From Ruminococcus sp. (GTDB lineage Bacteria > Bacillota > Clostridia > Oscillospirales > Ruminococcaceae), in assembly GCA_018376535.1 (NCBI GenBank), contig JAHABC010000002.1, forward strand, positions 62,001-126,000: a stretch of 64,000 bases of DNA. The letters are read 5' to 3'. Below are positions 34,501-44,417 of this stretch, piece after piece. Position numbers and translations under genes: made by a program. Each line of letters begins with the position of its first letter. The first letter of the stretch is position 1. The notes beneath the pieces were generated by a model. It saw nothing but the letters and a program-made list of their open reading frames with translations. It did not search any database and was not told where the DNA came from.

Positions 34501-35229
34501 TTAAGGTAAAGCATAGAACCTATGTACCCATGTTATACCATTAGAATATTCTGTACATTGGAAGGTAAATCTTAAAGAACTTTCAAACCAGTTTAAAGTT
34601 GAACTATCTACTAGGTTTGGATTGCAATAAGATATCGCTCCATTTAGATTGTACAGTATGTAACTATCTTCGCCACTGAATATCTTTGATACGGCTAGGC
34701 GAGTATCATCATCAACTGGATATGTATTGTAGTAGTAGTTGCTAATACTTCCAAACTGATTTTTTTCAGTCAGTACACCATATACAGTATTTGGGAATTG
34801 GTCGTTATGTACACGATTGTATATAATTCCTGCAATGTATTCTTTAAACTGAACACTACCACCATTAGCCTCAGCTTGAACTACAGCACAAACCATGTCG
34901 AACTCTGTACTAGACAGTCCTGTATACAGTTGTTCTGTAGTAGAAGTATCGCTAGTTTGAGAGGTAGTAGTTTCCTCTAGGTGACTACTTATAGTTACCG
35001 TTTCCATAGGCATATACTCTACGGATAGTCTATCGTTATCCTTTAAATAGACGTGCGTAATTGAAGTTGTACTTTCAGTGGGTGTAGTTGTAATTGTGGT
35101 TACTTGCAATGTGGTTTGTGGTGTCGTAGATACCTCTACAACTTCCGATGGTTGAACCTTATCACAAGCAGTTAGTAGAAAAACTATTGCTACTACGGTG
35201 AAAGTTGCAACTTTTAAACAGTTATCCAT
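34501..35229 (-). CDS. SleB-type cell wall hydrolase, lipoprotein
   Basis: About 242 residues. The ATG at 35229 is preferred because GAAAGGA lies 12 bases upstream; a TTG start further up would place that site within the gene. The N-terminus is a lipoprotein signal (FTVVAIVFLLTAC), so the mature protein starts at Cys22. After a Ser/Thr-rich linker, residues ~120-242 are a Hydrolase_2 domain (VVQAEANGGSVQFKEYIAGIIYNRV, QFGSISNYYYNTY, CNP-containing segment). It should cut peptidoglycan at the cell surface. Confidence 0.85.
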   Translation of the reverse strand: MDNCLKVATFTVVAIVFLLTACDKVQPSEVVEVSTTPQTTLQVTTITTTPTESTTSITHVYLKDNDRLSVEYMPMETVTISSHLEETTTSQTSDTSTTEQLYTGLSSTEFDMVCAVVQAEANGGSVQFKEYIAGIIYNRVHNDQFPNTVYGVLTEKNQFGSISNYYYNTYPVDDDTRLAVSKIFSGEDSYILYNLNGAISYCNPNLVDSSTLNWFESSLRFTFQCTEYSNGITWVHRFYALP

Positions 35230-35309
35230 AATAGCAGTAAATCCTTTCAAAGTTATGGGTGGATATCCTTAAATTTATTAGCTAATTAACTCTATAACTT
35301 TTGATTACA

Positions 35310-35338
35310 ATTATAGCATTGTGTACTTTAAAAGTCAA
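35310..35338 (-). promoter_or_regulatory. Promoter of the SleB-type gene
   Basis: Minus strand: TTGACT, 17 bases, TATAAT. Confidence 0.78.
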
Positions 35339-35435
35339 GAAATTTCTAAAAAGATTGGTACTTTTTCGCAAGAATATCTTAAATTTTAATGAAATACTGA
35401 TACTATTTACAACAAATATTATTCTTGTATTATTC

Positions 35436-35464
35436 TTGCCATTGCTACAATAGTATGATATAAT
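35436..35464 (+). promoter_or_regulatory. Promoter of the HAD-MoxR-DUF58-TGase operon
   Basis: TTGCCA, 17 bases, TATAAT, about 50 bases before the HAD gene. Confidence 0.72.
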
Positions 35465-35514
35465 TTAGATATTACAATTAATCTAAATTTAGCTTATATG
35501 TGGAGGTATTTTTT

Positions 35515-36171
35515 ATGCTAAATATTAAAGGCGTTATTTTCGATATGGACGGTCTTATGATTGATACTGAAAGACATCTAATTAGATTTTGGTGTCAAGC
35601 CTGTAAAGAGTTCGGTTATGAATGTACTCCTGAAATGATATATCCAATGAGAAGTATGTGTTCACAATATTCTATACCAAAGTTCAAGGAAACTTTCGGT
35701 CAAGATTTCGACGTTATAGCCGTTCGTAATAGACGTATTCAACTTATGAAACAATATATATCCGAACACGGCGTGGATAAGAAAAAAGGTCTTGACGAAC
35801 TTCTTACTTTCCTTAAAGATAACAACATAAAAAGAGCCGTGGCTACTGCTACAGACTATCCTAGAACTGAACAGTATTTGAAATCTATTGGCGTTTTCGA
35901 TATGTTCGATAACATAGTTTGTGCTACTATGGTTAAGGTCGGTAAACCTGAACCTTATGTGTATCTACAGGCTTGTGAAGAAGTGGGTTTAAATCCTTGC
36001 GATTGCTTGGCTTTGGAAGATAGTCCTAATGGAATACTATCGGCTTATAGGGCAGGTCTTAAACCTATAATGGTGCCAGACTTAACTCAACCAGATGACG
36101 AAACTAAAAAACTCTTATTCGATTGCGTTCCAAGTTTGGACAAGGTTATAGATATTATTTTGAAAGGATAA
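35515..36171 (+). CDS. HAD-superfamily phosphatase (beta-phosphoglucomutase-like)
   Basis: About 218 residues; the ATG at 35515 follows TGGAGGT, which would lie inside the gene if the upstream GTG were used. Motif I is VIFDMDGLMID, with the nucleophile Asp and the acid/base Asp two residues on; motif II is ATATD; the later motifs include KVGKPEPYVYL and LEDSPNGILSA. A helical cap lies between them. It hydrolyses or transfers sugar phosphates. Specific substrate unknown. The MoxR gene starts nine bases after it. Confidence 0.9.
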   Translation: MLNIKGVIFDMDGLMIDTERHLIRFWCQACKEFGYECTPEMIYPMRSMCSQYSIPKFKETFGQDFDVIAVRNRRIQLMKQYISEHGVDKKKGLDELLTFLKDNNIKRAVATATDYPRTEQYLKSIGVFDMFDNIVCATMVKVGKPEPYVYLQACEEVGLNPCDCLALEDSPNGILSAYRAGLKPIMVPDLTQPDDETKKLLFDCVPSLDKVIDIILKG

Positions 36172-36180
36172 ATTTTAATC

Positions 36181-37113
36181 ATGAACAAAACTATTGATAC
36201 TCTAACTAACACTATACAAAATGTAATAGTCGGCAAAGATGATGTTATTCAAAAAGTTATAATAAGTCTACTTTGTGATGGACATATATTAATCCAAGAT
36301 GTACCGGGGGTGGGCAAAACTAAGTTGATATCTGCACTATCTAAGGCAGTAAACGGAAAGTTTAACAGAATACAACTTACTCCCGATGTTATGCCATCGG
36401 ATATAGTAGGATTTTCCTTAGTAAATCAAAAAACCTTAGAGTTTGAATACAAAGAGGGTGTGGCTATGTGTAACTTTCTATTAGCCGATGAGATTAATCG
36501 TGCATCACCAAAGGCACAATCTAGCTTGTTGGAAATTATGGAAGAACATCAAATTAGCTTAGATGGTGTTACTCATACACTTCCAGAACCTTTTATGGTG
36601 TTGGCTACTCAAAACCCTATAGAAACTTACGGAACGTATCACTTGCCAGAGGCTCAAATGGATAGATTTTTCATGCGTGTAAGTATGGGATATCCTACGG
36701 CTAATGAGGAAATGCTAATATTAGAACGTTCTAACTATGATACCTCTAGTGGTCAGCAAGATATACACTCAATAGTAACCTTAGACGATGTTAATCGCTT
36801 AAAGAAAGAAGTCTTAAACGTTACGGTATCTGATAGCGTTAAAAAGTATATTATCGATATTGCCAACGCTACTAGACATGATGATAATATATCTTTGGGA
36901 ATTAGTCCTAGAGGTAGTATTGCTATGTATAAGGGGTGTCGTGCTAGAGCCTATATGCTATCTCAAGAGTATGCTACTCCTAACGATGTAAAGTTCTTAG
37001 CTGAAAGTATATTCGCTCATAGGATAATACTATCGGCAAAGGGTAAGACTGAGTTTGAAAACACATCACAATATGTGGATAGTCTGCTTAAAAGAGTATC
37101 TGTACCAATGTAG
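36181..37113 (+). CDS. MoxR-family AAA+ ATPase
   Basis: A 310-residue AAA+ ATPase with Walker A DVPGVGKTKL, Walker B LLADEINRASPKAQSSLLEIMEE, sensor region LATQNPIETYGTYHLPEAQMDRFFMRV and the C-terminal helical lid. MoxR proteins act as chaperones that assemble or activate partner proteins, and this one is followed by DUF58 and transglutaminase-like genes, the conserved partners. Spacing and direction indicate one operon. Confidence 0.95.
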   Translation: MNKTIDTLTNTIQNVIVGKDDVIQKVIISLLCDGHILIQDVPGVGKTKLISALSKAVNGKFNRIQLTPDVMPSDIVGFSLVNQKTLEFEYKEGVAMCNFLLADEINRASPKAQSSLLEIMEEHQISLDGVTHTLPEPFMVLATQNPIETYGTYHLPEAQMDRFFMRVSMGYPTANEEMLILERSNYDTSSGQQDIHSIVTLDDVNRLKKEVLNVTVSDSVKKYIIDIANATRHDDNISLGISPRGSIAMYKGCRARAYMLSQEYATPNDVKFLAESIFAHRIILSAKGKTEFENTSQYVDSLLKRVSVPM

Positions 37114-37130
37114 CTAGAGGTCTTTAAACT

Positions 37131-38387
37131 ATGAAAAAGTATACTGTATCAAATGAAGTAAAAAGAAGATTATCTACAGTAGCTAACTCTTTTAAGATAG
37201 TAGTATCGTATAGTATATGTGTAGTCACTGCCATGTTGTATGCTCTATTTGTAGATGGCACATCGGGAGTACTGTTGACAGCGTTTTTAATCTTAGTACC
37301 AGTTATATCTTTTGTGCTTATGATGGTAAGTAAAAACAATGTAAGTATACGCATATCTTCTAACGATACCCTCTATAAGAAAAATTCTCCTGTAGACGTT
37401 ATTATACATATCGATAAAAAGAACGTTATTCCTATACCGTTTATAAATCTTAAAGTTGGATATTCCCCACATCTATGTAGCAAAGATATCTATTCTACAG
37501 ACGATTTCCCTCAAATTAGAACCTCTATGGCTTTTGAAAAATCTTTAAAGTGCGATTTGAACTTTATAGCTAAAGTTTCAGGAAGTTGCAAAGTGTTCAT
37601 ATATGAGGCTTATATGTATGACTATCTAGGATTTTTTAGAGTTAAGTTGAAAGACTTAGTAGCAGATACTGAAATACATATCATTCCAGAAGTTAAAGAG
37701 ATACAATCTTCTCAGATGTTATTTAATGCTATATGCAATAGCGTCATAACTAATGACGAAGATGAGGAAAATAACTCAAATGATAACTTTTCAATAGGTT
37801 CTACTTTGGGATATCTACATAGAGAGTATGTAGTAGGCGACAGCCCTAAAAAGATAGATTGGAAACTTTCATGTAAAAAAGATACTCTTATGGTTCGCTT
37901 AGATGAACCTTCACCACAATCTAAACCTTGCATAATCCTAGATATGTCAATAGATGATACTTCCTCTAACGGTTTGAGTTCGGTTATAAACTTTGAAAAG
38001 TTAGTAGAAAGTTCGTTGGCGTTGGCTAGTATGTGCGTTAGAGGTTCTATTGAATGTGAATATATTCTATGCAATTGTGGACGCTATAAAAGTTACGTCT
38101 TAACTTCTGTAGATGATGTGTACAATCTAGCAGTTACAATATCGCATAACTCTCACGATGGAAAACATTCGCTACCTAATGAAATATGCAACCTAAAGAG
38201 TTCTGATAGCTTATACATTCTATTTACAGACTTCTTTAAGTCCGACTTGAAAACTCAGATTGCTACCTTAAAAAATAGAGGTATTTGCATCGAAACTATA
38301 CTATCTCCTCGTTATAAGGGAATGTACTCTCAACCTAACGTTTGGGTGGTTAATGATGACCTATCCATACTACAGAGTAACTACTAA
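37131..38387 (+). CDS. DUF58 protein
   Basis: A 418-residue protein. Two hydrophobic helices near residues 20-70 anchor it. The C-terminal part has the DUF58 hallmark YVVGDSPKKIDWKLSCKKDTLMVR and a later von Willebrand-like fold (CIILDMSID, ILFTDFFKSD). DUF58 proteins always travel with MoxR ATPases and TGase-like proteins; the complex may process or assemble cell envelope proteins. Their substrate is unknown here. Confidence 0.9.
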   Translation: MKKYTVSNEVKRRLSTVANSFKIVVSYSICVVTAMLYALFVDGTSGVLLTAFLILVPVISFVLMMVSKNNVSIRISSNDTLYKKNSPVDVIIHIDKKNVIPIPFINLKVGYSPHLCSKDIYSTDDFPQIRTSMAFEKSLKCDLNFIAKVSGSCKVFIYEAYMYDYLGFFRVKLKDLVADTEIHIIPEVKEIQSSQMLFNAICNSVITNDEDEENNSNDNFSIGSTLGYLHREYVVGDSPKKIDWKLSCKKDTLMVRLDEPSPQSKPCIILDMSIDDTSSNGLSSVINFEKLVESSLALASMCVRGSIECEYILCNCGRYKSYVLTSVDDVYNLAVTISHNSHDGKHSLPNEICNLKSSDSLYILFTDFFKSDLKTQIATLKNRGICIETILSPRYKGMYSQPNVWVVNDDLSILQSNY

Positions 38388-38399
38388 AGGAGGTGCAAT

Positions 38400-40721
38400 A
38401 TGGTCGATATTTTAAATAAACTCAAAGTTAAAGGAGTAGCTTTGCTATTCGGAATTTTTATAGTAGTAAGTTTTATGTACATCTACGATAGTAACCTTAC
38501 TTTGCTATTTCTATTGTGTTCCATAGTACTACAAAGTCTATTTTACATATTCTACGATTACGTTGCTACTAAACGTCGAATTTTTCAATACATATCCATA
38601 ATAGGTTCGCTGGTAGCTATGATATTTATACTAACAATAATAGGTTCGTTGTATACTCCAAGTAATATATGGGAGTTTATGTTGTGGTTTTTAAGTCCGC
38701 AAGGTGCAATGGGATATTCTTTACAGTATATATTCGTTATGCTAGTAGGCTTGAACTTTTTTATATCATCTACGTTGTACTATTTCACTCAAGTTAGATA
38801 CAGGCTTATAGTAACTTTTGTACTGTTTATGTTTCCGTTCGCAATGTACGCCAGAGAAGATATTAAAATTCCTACGGTATTACTCTTGTTACTTATAATA
38901 CTCTACTTTGCTACTATGATAATGTATGGTCAAAACAATCTGTTTGTAGAGAACAATCTAAAAGTTATATATAATAAGTCCTATTTCAAATCTGTTGGAG
39001 CGTTCGCCTTAGCGTTTATGTTGATAATATCTGCATTGCCAAAGCCTCAAATTGTAGAACAGAGAACCGTATTTGAAAACTTAATCTCTGCCCAAAACTT
39101 AACCGACTTTTTGCTATCGCAGTTGGGAAACTTCACCGATACTTCCAACGGTTCTGGCGATGTCTTTATGAACTCTACTAGAAAACTCTTTGATGTGAAC
39201 TGTTCCGAAACTGTAGCTTTGAAATCCCGAACCTTTAGCAACTACAACTTTAATAAGAACGTTTGGTTACGTTCCGATGGAATTAAATCTTTAATAAACG
39301 ATTTCCCTACAGATACTAATATGTACTATAATCAAGGCAGTAGCAGTCTAATGGATTACGATATTCAAGGTGTTCCATTAGATAACAACTCTACAGATAA
39401 CTTTAAAAAGATACTCAATCCAGCAGACTTCTTAAACGCCGTGATATACGCTTGTAATACTAATGAGGATTTTGCTAAAAAATATCATTTAGATAGCTTA
39501 GTAGGACAATCTAAAATAGATACTATACTTAAAACCGTATCGATTAAAAATAGAAACTTTTCTACAAGTTTTGTGTTAAATCCAACTAGAGCCTTTGAAG
39601 TTACATCTATAAGTGATGAGTTAAATCTTACCAGTACATATAGTGGTATCATTGCAGATGTTAATAAGACTGCTCTATCTAACTATTCGGAATATTCATT
39701 GAACTACTATTCTAGTGCTATACTACAAAATTCTAACGTTTTAGATATTCTTAGCAATCTAAGTTTTGATATGTACGGCGACTTCTTACAAGACCTATCT
39801 AACATAGTGCAAGGAACTCAACATGAAGATGTCACTACGGCATACGTTCAAGACTATAACAATTCGGTTACCTATTCCGAGGTGTTCACCGATTGCAATA
39901 GTGAAAAGATATCTAAACTTGCAGAAGATATCACTAAAGGTTGCAACTCTGATATTGAAAAGGCTAGAGCCTTAGAAAACTATTTTATATCCAACGGTTA
40001 CACCTACAACGCAGATTATAAATCTAACGATGGCGATACTATAGAAAAGTTCATATTTACCACCAAGACGGGTGCTTGTTATGAGTATTCAACTTCTATG
40101 ATTTTAATGGCTAGAGCGTTGGGTCTACCTGCTAGATACGTTGAGGGATTTTTAGTAGTCAATTCTACAGGAACTCCTAAAAAGATAGACGTTACTTCAC
40201 TTAGTTCCCATGCCTACCCAGAAGTCTTTATAAGTGGCTACGGCTGGTGCTACTTTGAACCTACTCAAACACTTACTATTGAAACTCAAGCCACTACACA
40301 AGATACCTCACAAGGTACTAAACTATTTATAGCATCTTTAATAATGGTGGTCGGAGCATCTTTGGTAGGATTGTTTATGGTCTTTGTGTATCCTAGCATA
40401 TATGAAGATAACTTCCGTAGGAAGGTTTCTAAAAAGGATACTAAAGACGCTTTAAGTTTAATTATATTGCGTATTAGAAAGTTAGCTAAACTATCTAACT
40501 CACAAACCCTAGAGGAAACTAAGCAATCCATACTAGAGGTTTATAAGGTGGATATTTCTAGTATAGTGGAAACCTCTAACAGAGTGTTCTATGGTAACGT
40601 TAACCCATCTAAACTGGATATTAAAGATTGCTTAGATAAGTATTCTATGCTATATACTACCATGTTGGAATATAAAAAGTCACAAAAGAAGTTGAAAAGA
40701 AAATCTAAGTATGGCAGTTAA
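38400..40721 (+). CDS. Membrane transglutaminase-like protein (TgpA-like)
   Basis: A 773-residue protein. Residues ~1-220 contain six or more hydrophobic helices. A long extracellular region follows, then the transglutaminase core: ALENYFISNGYTYN, the catalytic Cys in TKTGACYEYSTSMILMARALG, the His in SSHAYPEVFI and an acidic residue in YGWCYFEPT. One more helix near 635-660 (ASLIMVVGASLVGLFMVFVY) and a basic cytoplasmic tail end it. The Cys-His pair is intact, so it may crosslink or cleave envelope proteins together with MoxR and DUF58. Confidence 0.9.
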   Translation: MVDILNKLKVKGVALLFGIFIVVSFMYIYDSNLTLLFLLCSIVLQSLFYIFYDYVATKRRIFQYISIIGSLVAMIFILTIIGSLYTPSNIWEFMLWFLSPQGAMGYSLQYIFVMLVGLNFFISSTLYYFTQVRYRLIVTFVLFMFPFAMYAREDIKIPTVLLLLLIILYFATMIMYGQNNLFVENNLKVIYNKSYFKSVGAFALAFMLIISALPKPQIVEQRTVFENLISAQNLTDFLLSQLGNFTDTSNGSGDVFMNSTRKLFDVNCSETVALKSRTFSNYNFNKNVWLRSDGIKSLINDFPTDTNMYYNQGSSSLMDYDIQGVPLDNNSTDNFKKILNPADFLNAVIYACNTNEDFAKKYHLDSLVGQSKIDTILKTVSIKNRNFSTSFVLNPTRAFEVTSISDELNLTSTYSGIIADVNKTALSNYSEYSLNYYSSAILQNSNVLDILSNLSFDMYGDFLQDLSNIVQGTQHEDVTTAYVQDYNNSVTYSEVFTDCNSEKISKLAEDITKGCNSDIEKARALENYFISNGYTYNADYKSNDGDTIEKFIFTTKTGACYEYSTSMILMARALGLPARYVEGFLVVNSTGTPKKIDVTSLSSHAYPEVFISGYGWCYFEPTQTLTIETQATTQDTSQGTKLFIASLIMVVGASLVGLFMVFVYPSIYEDNFRRKVSKKDTKDALSLIILRIRKLAKLSNSQTLEETKQSILEVYKVDISSIVETSNRVFYGNVNPSKLDIKDCLDKYSMLYTTMLEYKKSQKKLKRKSKYGS

Positions 40722-40726
40722 AAGTT

Positions 40727-40762
40727 AAGTCGAGATATCTTTGTGGATATTTCGACTTTTTT
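40727..40762 (+). terminator. Terminator after the transglutaminase operon
   Basis: AAGTCGAGATATC and GATATTTCGACTT pair with one G-T around a short loop, followed by TTTT. Confidence 0.88.
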
Positions 40763-40876
40763 GTATACTTTTTGCGAAAATTCAAAATATATTCACAAAT
40801 TTTTCTATAGTGTGTGCTATAATATAAGTTGATTGTTATAATAAACTATCTTGAACTTGAAAGGAAAGATTTTATC

Positions 40877-42085
40877 ATGAGTGAACTAAATGAAAAGGAT
40901 TTTAGTGGCATGAGCTTTACTACTAGAGCTATCCACGTTGGAAATGAACCAGATAAGGCTACTGGAGCTATTGAACCTCCTATAAACATGGCTAATAGCT
41001 TTCTACTCCCTTATGACCCTTCTACTATGAACTGGTCAGCTTCTGAGGCTAATATATATACTCGTAACGGTGGCGTAAACCAAGGACTTCTACAAAAAAA
41101 GATTGCTAATCTTGAAGGTGGCGAGGATTGTGTATGCTTAGCTAGTGGTGTAGCTGCTCTATCTGCATTGTTTTTTACTATGCTCAAAAAGGGCGACCAC
41201 GTTATATTCTCTACAGTTACTTACATAGCTACTTACAGAATATTCCACGAACTTTGGTGCGATAAGTGGGGCATTGAAACTTCTATTGTGGATTGCACCG
41301 ACATAAACGAAGTTAAAAAGGCTATTAAACCTAATACTAAGTTGATACACTTTGAAACTCCAGGTAATCCAACACTATGTATCTGCGATATAGAGGCTAT
41401 TACTAAACTTGCTCATGAGAATGGTATCAAGGTTTCTGTAGATAATACTTTCTCATCTCCATATAACACTAGACCTCTTGAATACGGTGTAGACTACGTT
41501 GTAGAAAGTCTAACTAAGTACATCAACGGTCACGGCGATTCCATGGGTGGTGCTATTATCGGTGCTCATGAGGATATGGAAAAGATACGTTATCAAGCAC
41601 AAGTAAACATCGGTGGAGTTATTAGCCCTTTCAACGCTTGGTTGATTATGAGAGGTGCTGTTACTTTCCCTCTAAGAATGCAAGTTCATAACGATAACGC
41701 TCTTGCTATCGCTGAATGGCTTGAAAAACAACCTTGTGTTAGCTTTGTAGCTTATCCTGGTTTAAAGAGCCATAAGGGTCATGACCTTGCCGTTAAACAG
41801 ATGAAGAATGGCTTTGGTGGAGTATTATCCTTTGGTCTAAAGGGCGAACACGACCTTTACAACAGAGTAGTTACTCATTTGAACATATTTACATCTGCTG
41901 TATCTTTAGGTCACGATGCTAGTTTGATAGTATTCTTAGGTGAAGATGATGAGAGAATGTATCTATATCCACAAGAGTTCCATGGTGGTTTCTATCGTGT
42001 GGCAATAGGTATTGAAGATAAGGTCGACCTTATTAACGATTTAAGACAGGCTTTCCAAGCTGAAGGTCTTGAAACTATAGACTAA
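40877..42085 (+). CDS. PLP-dependent Cys/Met metabolism enzyme (transsulfuration family)
   Basis: About 402 residues; ATG 40877 follows GAAAGGA. It belongs to the cystathionine gamma-synthase/methionine gamma-lyase fold-type I family: substrate loop NIYTRNGGVNQGLLQKKIANLEGGEDC, PLP-binding SVDNTFSSPYNTRPLEYG and the Lys in SLTKYINGHGDSMGG. It could be a methionine gamma-lyase, cystathionine gamma-lyase or an O-acetylhomoserine sulfhydrylase; the sequence does not separate these by eye. An extended -10 element TGCTATAAT lies at about 40815. No SAM riboswitch is apparent in the 150 bases upstream. Confidence 0.88.
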   Translation: MSELNEKDFSGMSFTTRAIHVGNEPDKATGAIEPPINMANSFLLPYDPSTMNWSASEANIYTRNGGVNQGLLQKKIANLEGGEDCVCLASGVAALSALFFTMLKKGDHVIFSTVTYIATYRIFHELWCDKWGIETSIVDCTDINEVKKAIKPNTKLIHFETPGNPTLCICDIEAITKLAHENGIKVSVDNTFSSPYNTRPLEYGVDYVVESLTKYINGHGDSMGGAIIGAHEDMEKIRYQAQVNIGGVISPFNAWLIMRGAVTFPLRMQVHNDNALAIAEWLEKQPCVSFVAYPGLKSHKGHDLAVKQMKNGFGGVLSFGLKGEHDLYNRVVTHLNIFTSAVSLGHDASLIVFLGEDDERMYLYPQEFHGGFYRVAIGIEDKVDLINDLRQAFQAEGLETID

Positions 42086-42104
42086 TATTAGTATTGATAT
42101 AGTA

Positions 42105-42134
42105 AACGCTCAACCGTAACAGTTGAGCGTTTTT
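42105..42134. terminator. Bidirectional terminator
   Basis: AACGCTCAAC and GTTGAGCGTT form a 10-bp stem followed by TTTTC, between convergent genes. Confidence 0.88.
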
Positions 42135-42135
42135 C

Positions 42136-44379
42136 TTATTGTATTAACTCTTGATATTCTAAGCATGGCAAAGGTTTTGAATAGTAATAACTTTGTATTA
42201 GTATGTTGTATCCCAAAGAACGCAGATACTCTATCTGTTCAGAAGTTTCTACGCCCTCAGCGACTACCTTTAAGTTTAGTTCGTTAGCTAATCGGATAGT
42301 GTTGTATACTATTATGTTGGATTTTTCAACGTCTTTGTTAGAAATATCTCTAAAGAAGCCACCGTCTATCTTTATTATGTCAATTGGGAGTTCTTTTAAG
42401 GAGTTCAAAGAGGAGTAACCTGCACCAAAATCGTCTATAGATACTGAAAAGCCATAGTTTCGCAACTTTTGAACGGTATCTATTAGTAGAGATTTGTTAT
42501 CAAAGAAAGCACTTTCAGTAACTTCAAGTTCTATTAGGTTGTGGGATAGTCTATAGCTATCCACTAACCTTAAGATGTTTTTAGCTAAAAGTTTATCCGA
42601 AAAAGACGCTCTGGAAAGATTTACCGATACAGGTACTACCTTTAAACCCATATCTAGCCATTGACGTTGTTTTTTACATACAGTATCTAGCATATAGTGG
42701 TCTAGTTGAGCAATACAGCCGTTGTTCTCGAATACTGGAATAAATTCAGCAGGATTTATAAAAGAACCATCTTGTGTTTGCCATCTTACTAGAGCCTCCC
42801 CAGCAGATAACTTTTCTGACATTAAATCGTACTTGGGTTGAACGTATAACAAAAATTCCTCATTTTTGATAGCATCTTCAAATCGATTTAAAAACTCAGT
42901 TTCTCGGATAATCTTATCATGCATATCTTTGGTGAAAAAACTGATAGTTTCTTTTAAAGTGAAGTCTTTAAGTTTGTCGTTATCTTTAGACATATTGGCA
43001 AAAGTACTCATTCTATTAATGGATATGTTTTTGTTATCCACTACATACACGCCAAATGCGAACCTCAAGCCGTTCAACTTTTCCGAACTGTTTAACTGGT
43101 TAGAAAACTCTTTTAGACGTTCACGCATGGATTTTTCATCGGTGTAGAGTAGAAACATATCGAAGTTATCAGCAGTATTATGGGCAAAGTACTCTGTACG
43201 CTTTACAAACTTGCTAGTTAAGTTATATATTTCTACAAGAACCTCATTAGCACGTCTATGACCGTGTATATCGCAGAATATTCTGTACTTGTATATATCA
43301 AAGGATACTAAAGCGTATCTTTTTTTACCCTTTTTAATTTCCCTAGAGGCATCTTGTTTAAACTTTAACCAGTTAGTACCACCAGTAGTCACATCAAGAT
43401 ACAGAGCCTTTTTAAGTTTGTAGTTTGCTCTAGCGTTTCTAATTACGAATACTATAATCATTAGGATTAACGTTAGTACTATAATGTTAATTAAATCTAT
43501 GGATATGGATAGTAACGCTTTAAATTCGCCATCATCATTACTAGCAGAACGTCCCATTATGATAGTCCAATCGTTAAAACCTATGGAGTTCTCATACCAC
43601 ATGGTAGGGTAGGTATTCGGTGGTTTGAATATGCTACTAACAGACATTATAAACTTTTTAAAGTTCACATTAGTGGTGTCATCGTTAGGGGAGTATATTC
43701 TGTTATCTTGAGTGTTAAGCTGAGAGTATTCTAAGTTTGGATTTGCATCTTCGCTATAAGCTATGATATTCTTATTTTTGTCCAAAATATAGAAACCCAT
43801 ATCGTTCCAATTTTGAATTAGTATCTTATCTTTGCTAATAACAGATGGCAGTTCTGCAATTATAAAAAACTTAAATTGATTACTCTTATCTATGGTTGGA
43901 GTTATATACAACATTTTGCCATCTTGATAAACTATCGATTGGTTAGTATAGTCTATGTTATTAAAGTACTGACTATTAGAAACGTCTATGCTATTATTAA
44001 GATAGTCAAAGCCTTCACCTTGATTGTTTACTATGTACATATTGGAATATCCGTTGCATCTAACCAAGTTTCCTAGATACGCTCTAACTATGTAGGTATT
44101 TACGCTAGGATACTCTAACTTGGATATCTCATTAGCATACTCCTCAATAGATGCACATTCATTAGACATAATATCGTTTATCTTATCAGCCGTGGTGTTA
44201 GCCATGGAATTATAACTAGAGTTTTTGTACTCTTTAAGAACGTCAATCATGTAGCCACTGTAAGCCATTCCACATAGAGTTAGTATTATAAAACTAATCA
44301 ATATGATTATTATTGTAGGTAGAAATCTACTTCTACCTATGTTAGAGTTTAATATGTTTTTATTATTATTACTATTCAC
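42136..44379 (-). CDS. Membrane c-di-GMP phosphodiesterase (sensor plus degenerate GGDEF plus EAL)
   Basis: A 747-residue protein with GTG start. A hydrophobic helix near 15-35 and another around 300 enclose a Cache-like extracellular sensor. The GGDEF domain is degenerate (NTADNF at the active-site position), so it is not a cyclase. The EAL domain is intact: AGEALVRW, ELEVTESAFF, SIDDFGAGYSSL, IKIDGGFF and VVAEGVET. It should degrade c-di-GMP in response to an external ligand. It follows the dockerin gene at short spacing and on the same strand, so both may be co-expressed. Confidence 0.92.
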   Translation of the reverse strand: MNSNNNKNILNSNIGRSRFLPTIIIILISFIILTLCGMAYSGYMIDVLKEYKNSSYNSMANTTADKINDIMSNECASIEEYANEISKLEYPSVNTYIVRAYLGNLVRCNGYSNMYIVNNQGEGFDYLNNSIDVSNSQYFNNIDYTNQSIVYQDGKMLYITPTIDKSNQFKFFIIAELPSVISKDKILIQNWNDMGFYILDKNKNIIAYSEDANPNLEYSQLNTQDNRIYSPNDDTTNVNFKKFIMSVSSIFKPPNTYPTMWYENSIGFNDWTIIMGRSASNDDGEFKALLSISIDLINIIVLTLILMIIVFVIRNARANYKLKKALYLDVTTGGTNWLKFKQDASREIKKGKKRYALVSFDIYKYRIFCDIHGHRRANEVLVEIYNLTSKFVKRTEYFAHNTADNFDMFLLYTDEKSMRERLKEFSNQLNSSEKLNGLRFAFGVYVVDNKNISINRMSTFANMSKDNDKLKDFTLKETISFFTKDMHDKIIRETEFLNRFEDAIKNEEFLLYVQPKYDLMSEKLSAGEALVRWQTQDGSFINPAEFIPVFENNGCIAQLDHYMLDTVCKKQRQWLDMGLKVVPVSVNLSRASFSDKLLAKNILRLVDSYRLSHNLIELEVTESAFFDNKSLLIDTVQKLRNYGFSVSIDDFGAGYSSLNSLKELPIDIIKIDGGFFRDISNKDVEKSNIIVYNTIRLANELNLKVVAEGVETSEQIEYLRSLGYNILIQSYYYSKPLPCLEYQELIQ

Positions 44380-44417
44380 TTTAACAATACACTTTCTATG
44401 ATATTAATTAGAGTGGT

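Noticed and set aside
34501..35229. Phage endolysin remnant
   Set aside because: It has a lipoprotein signal, its own promoter and lies far outside the prophage, so it is a host wall hydrolase.
40766..40876. SAM or cobalamin riboswitch before the PLP enzyme
   Set aside because: Only about 110 bases separate the previous terminator and the start, with no recognisable aptamer pattern.
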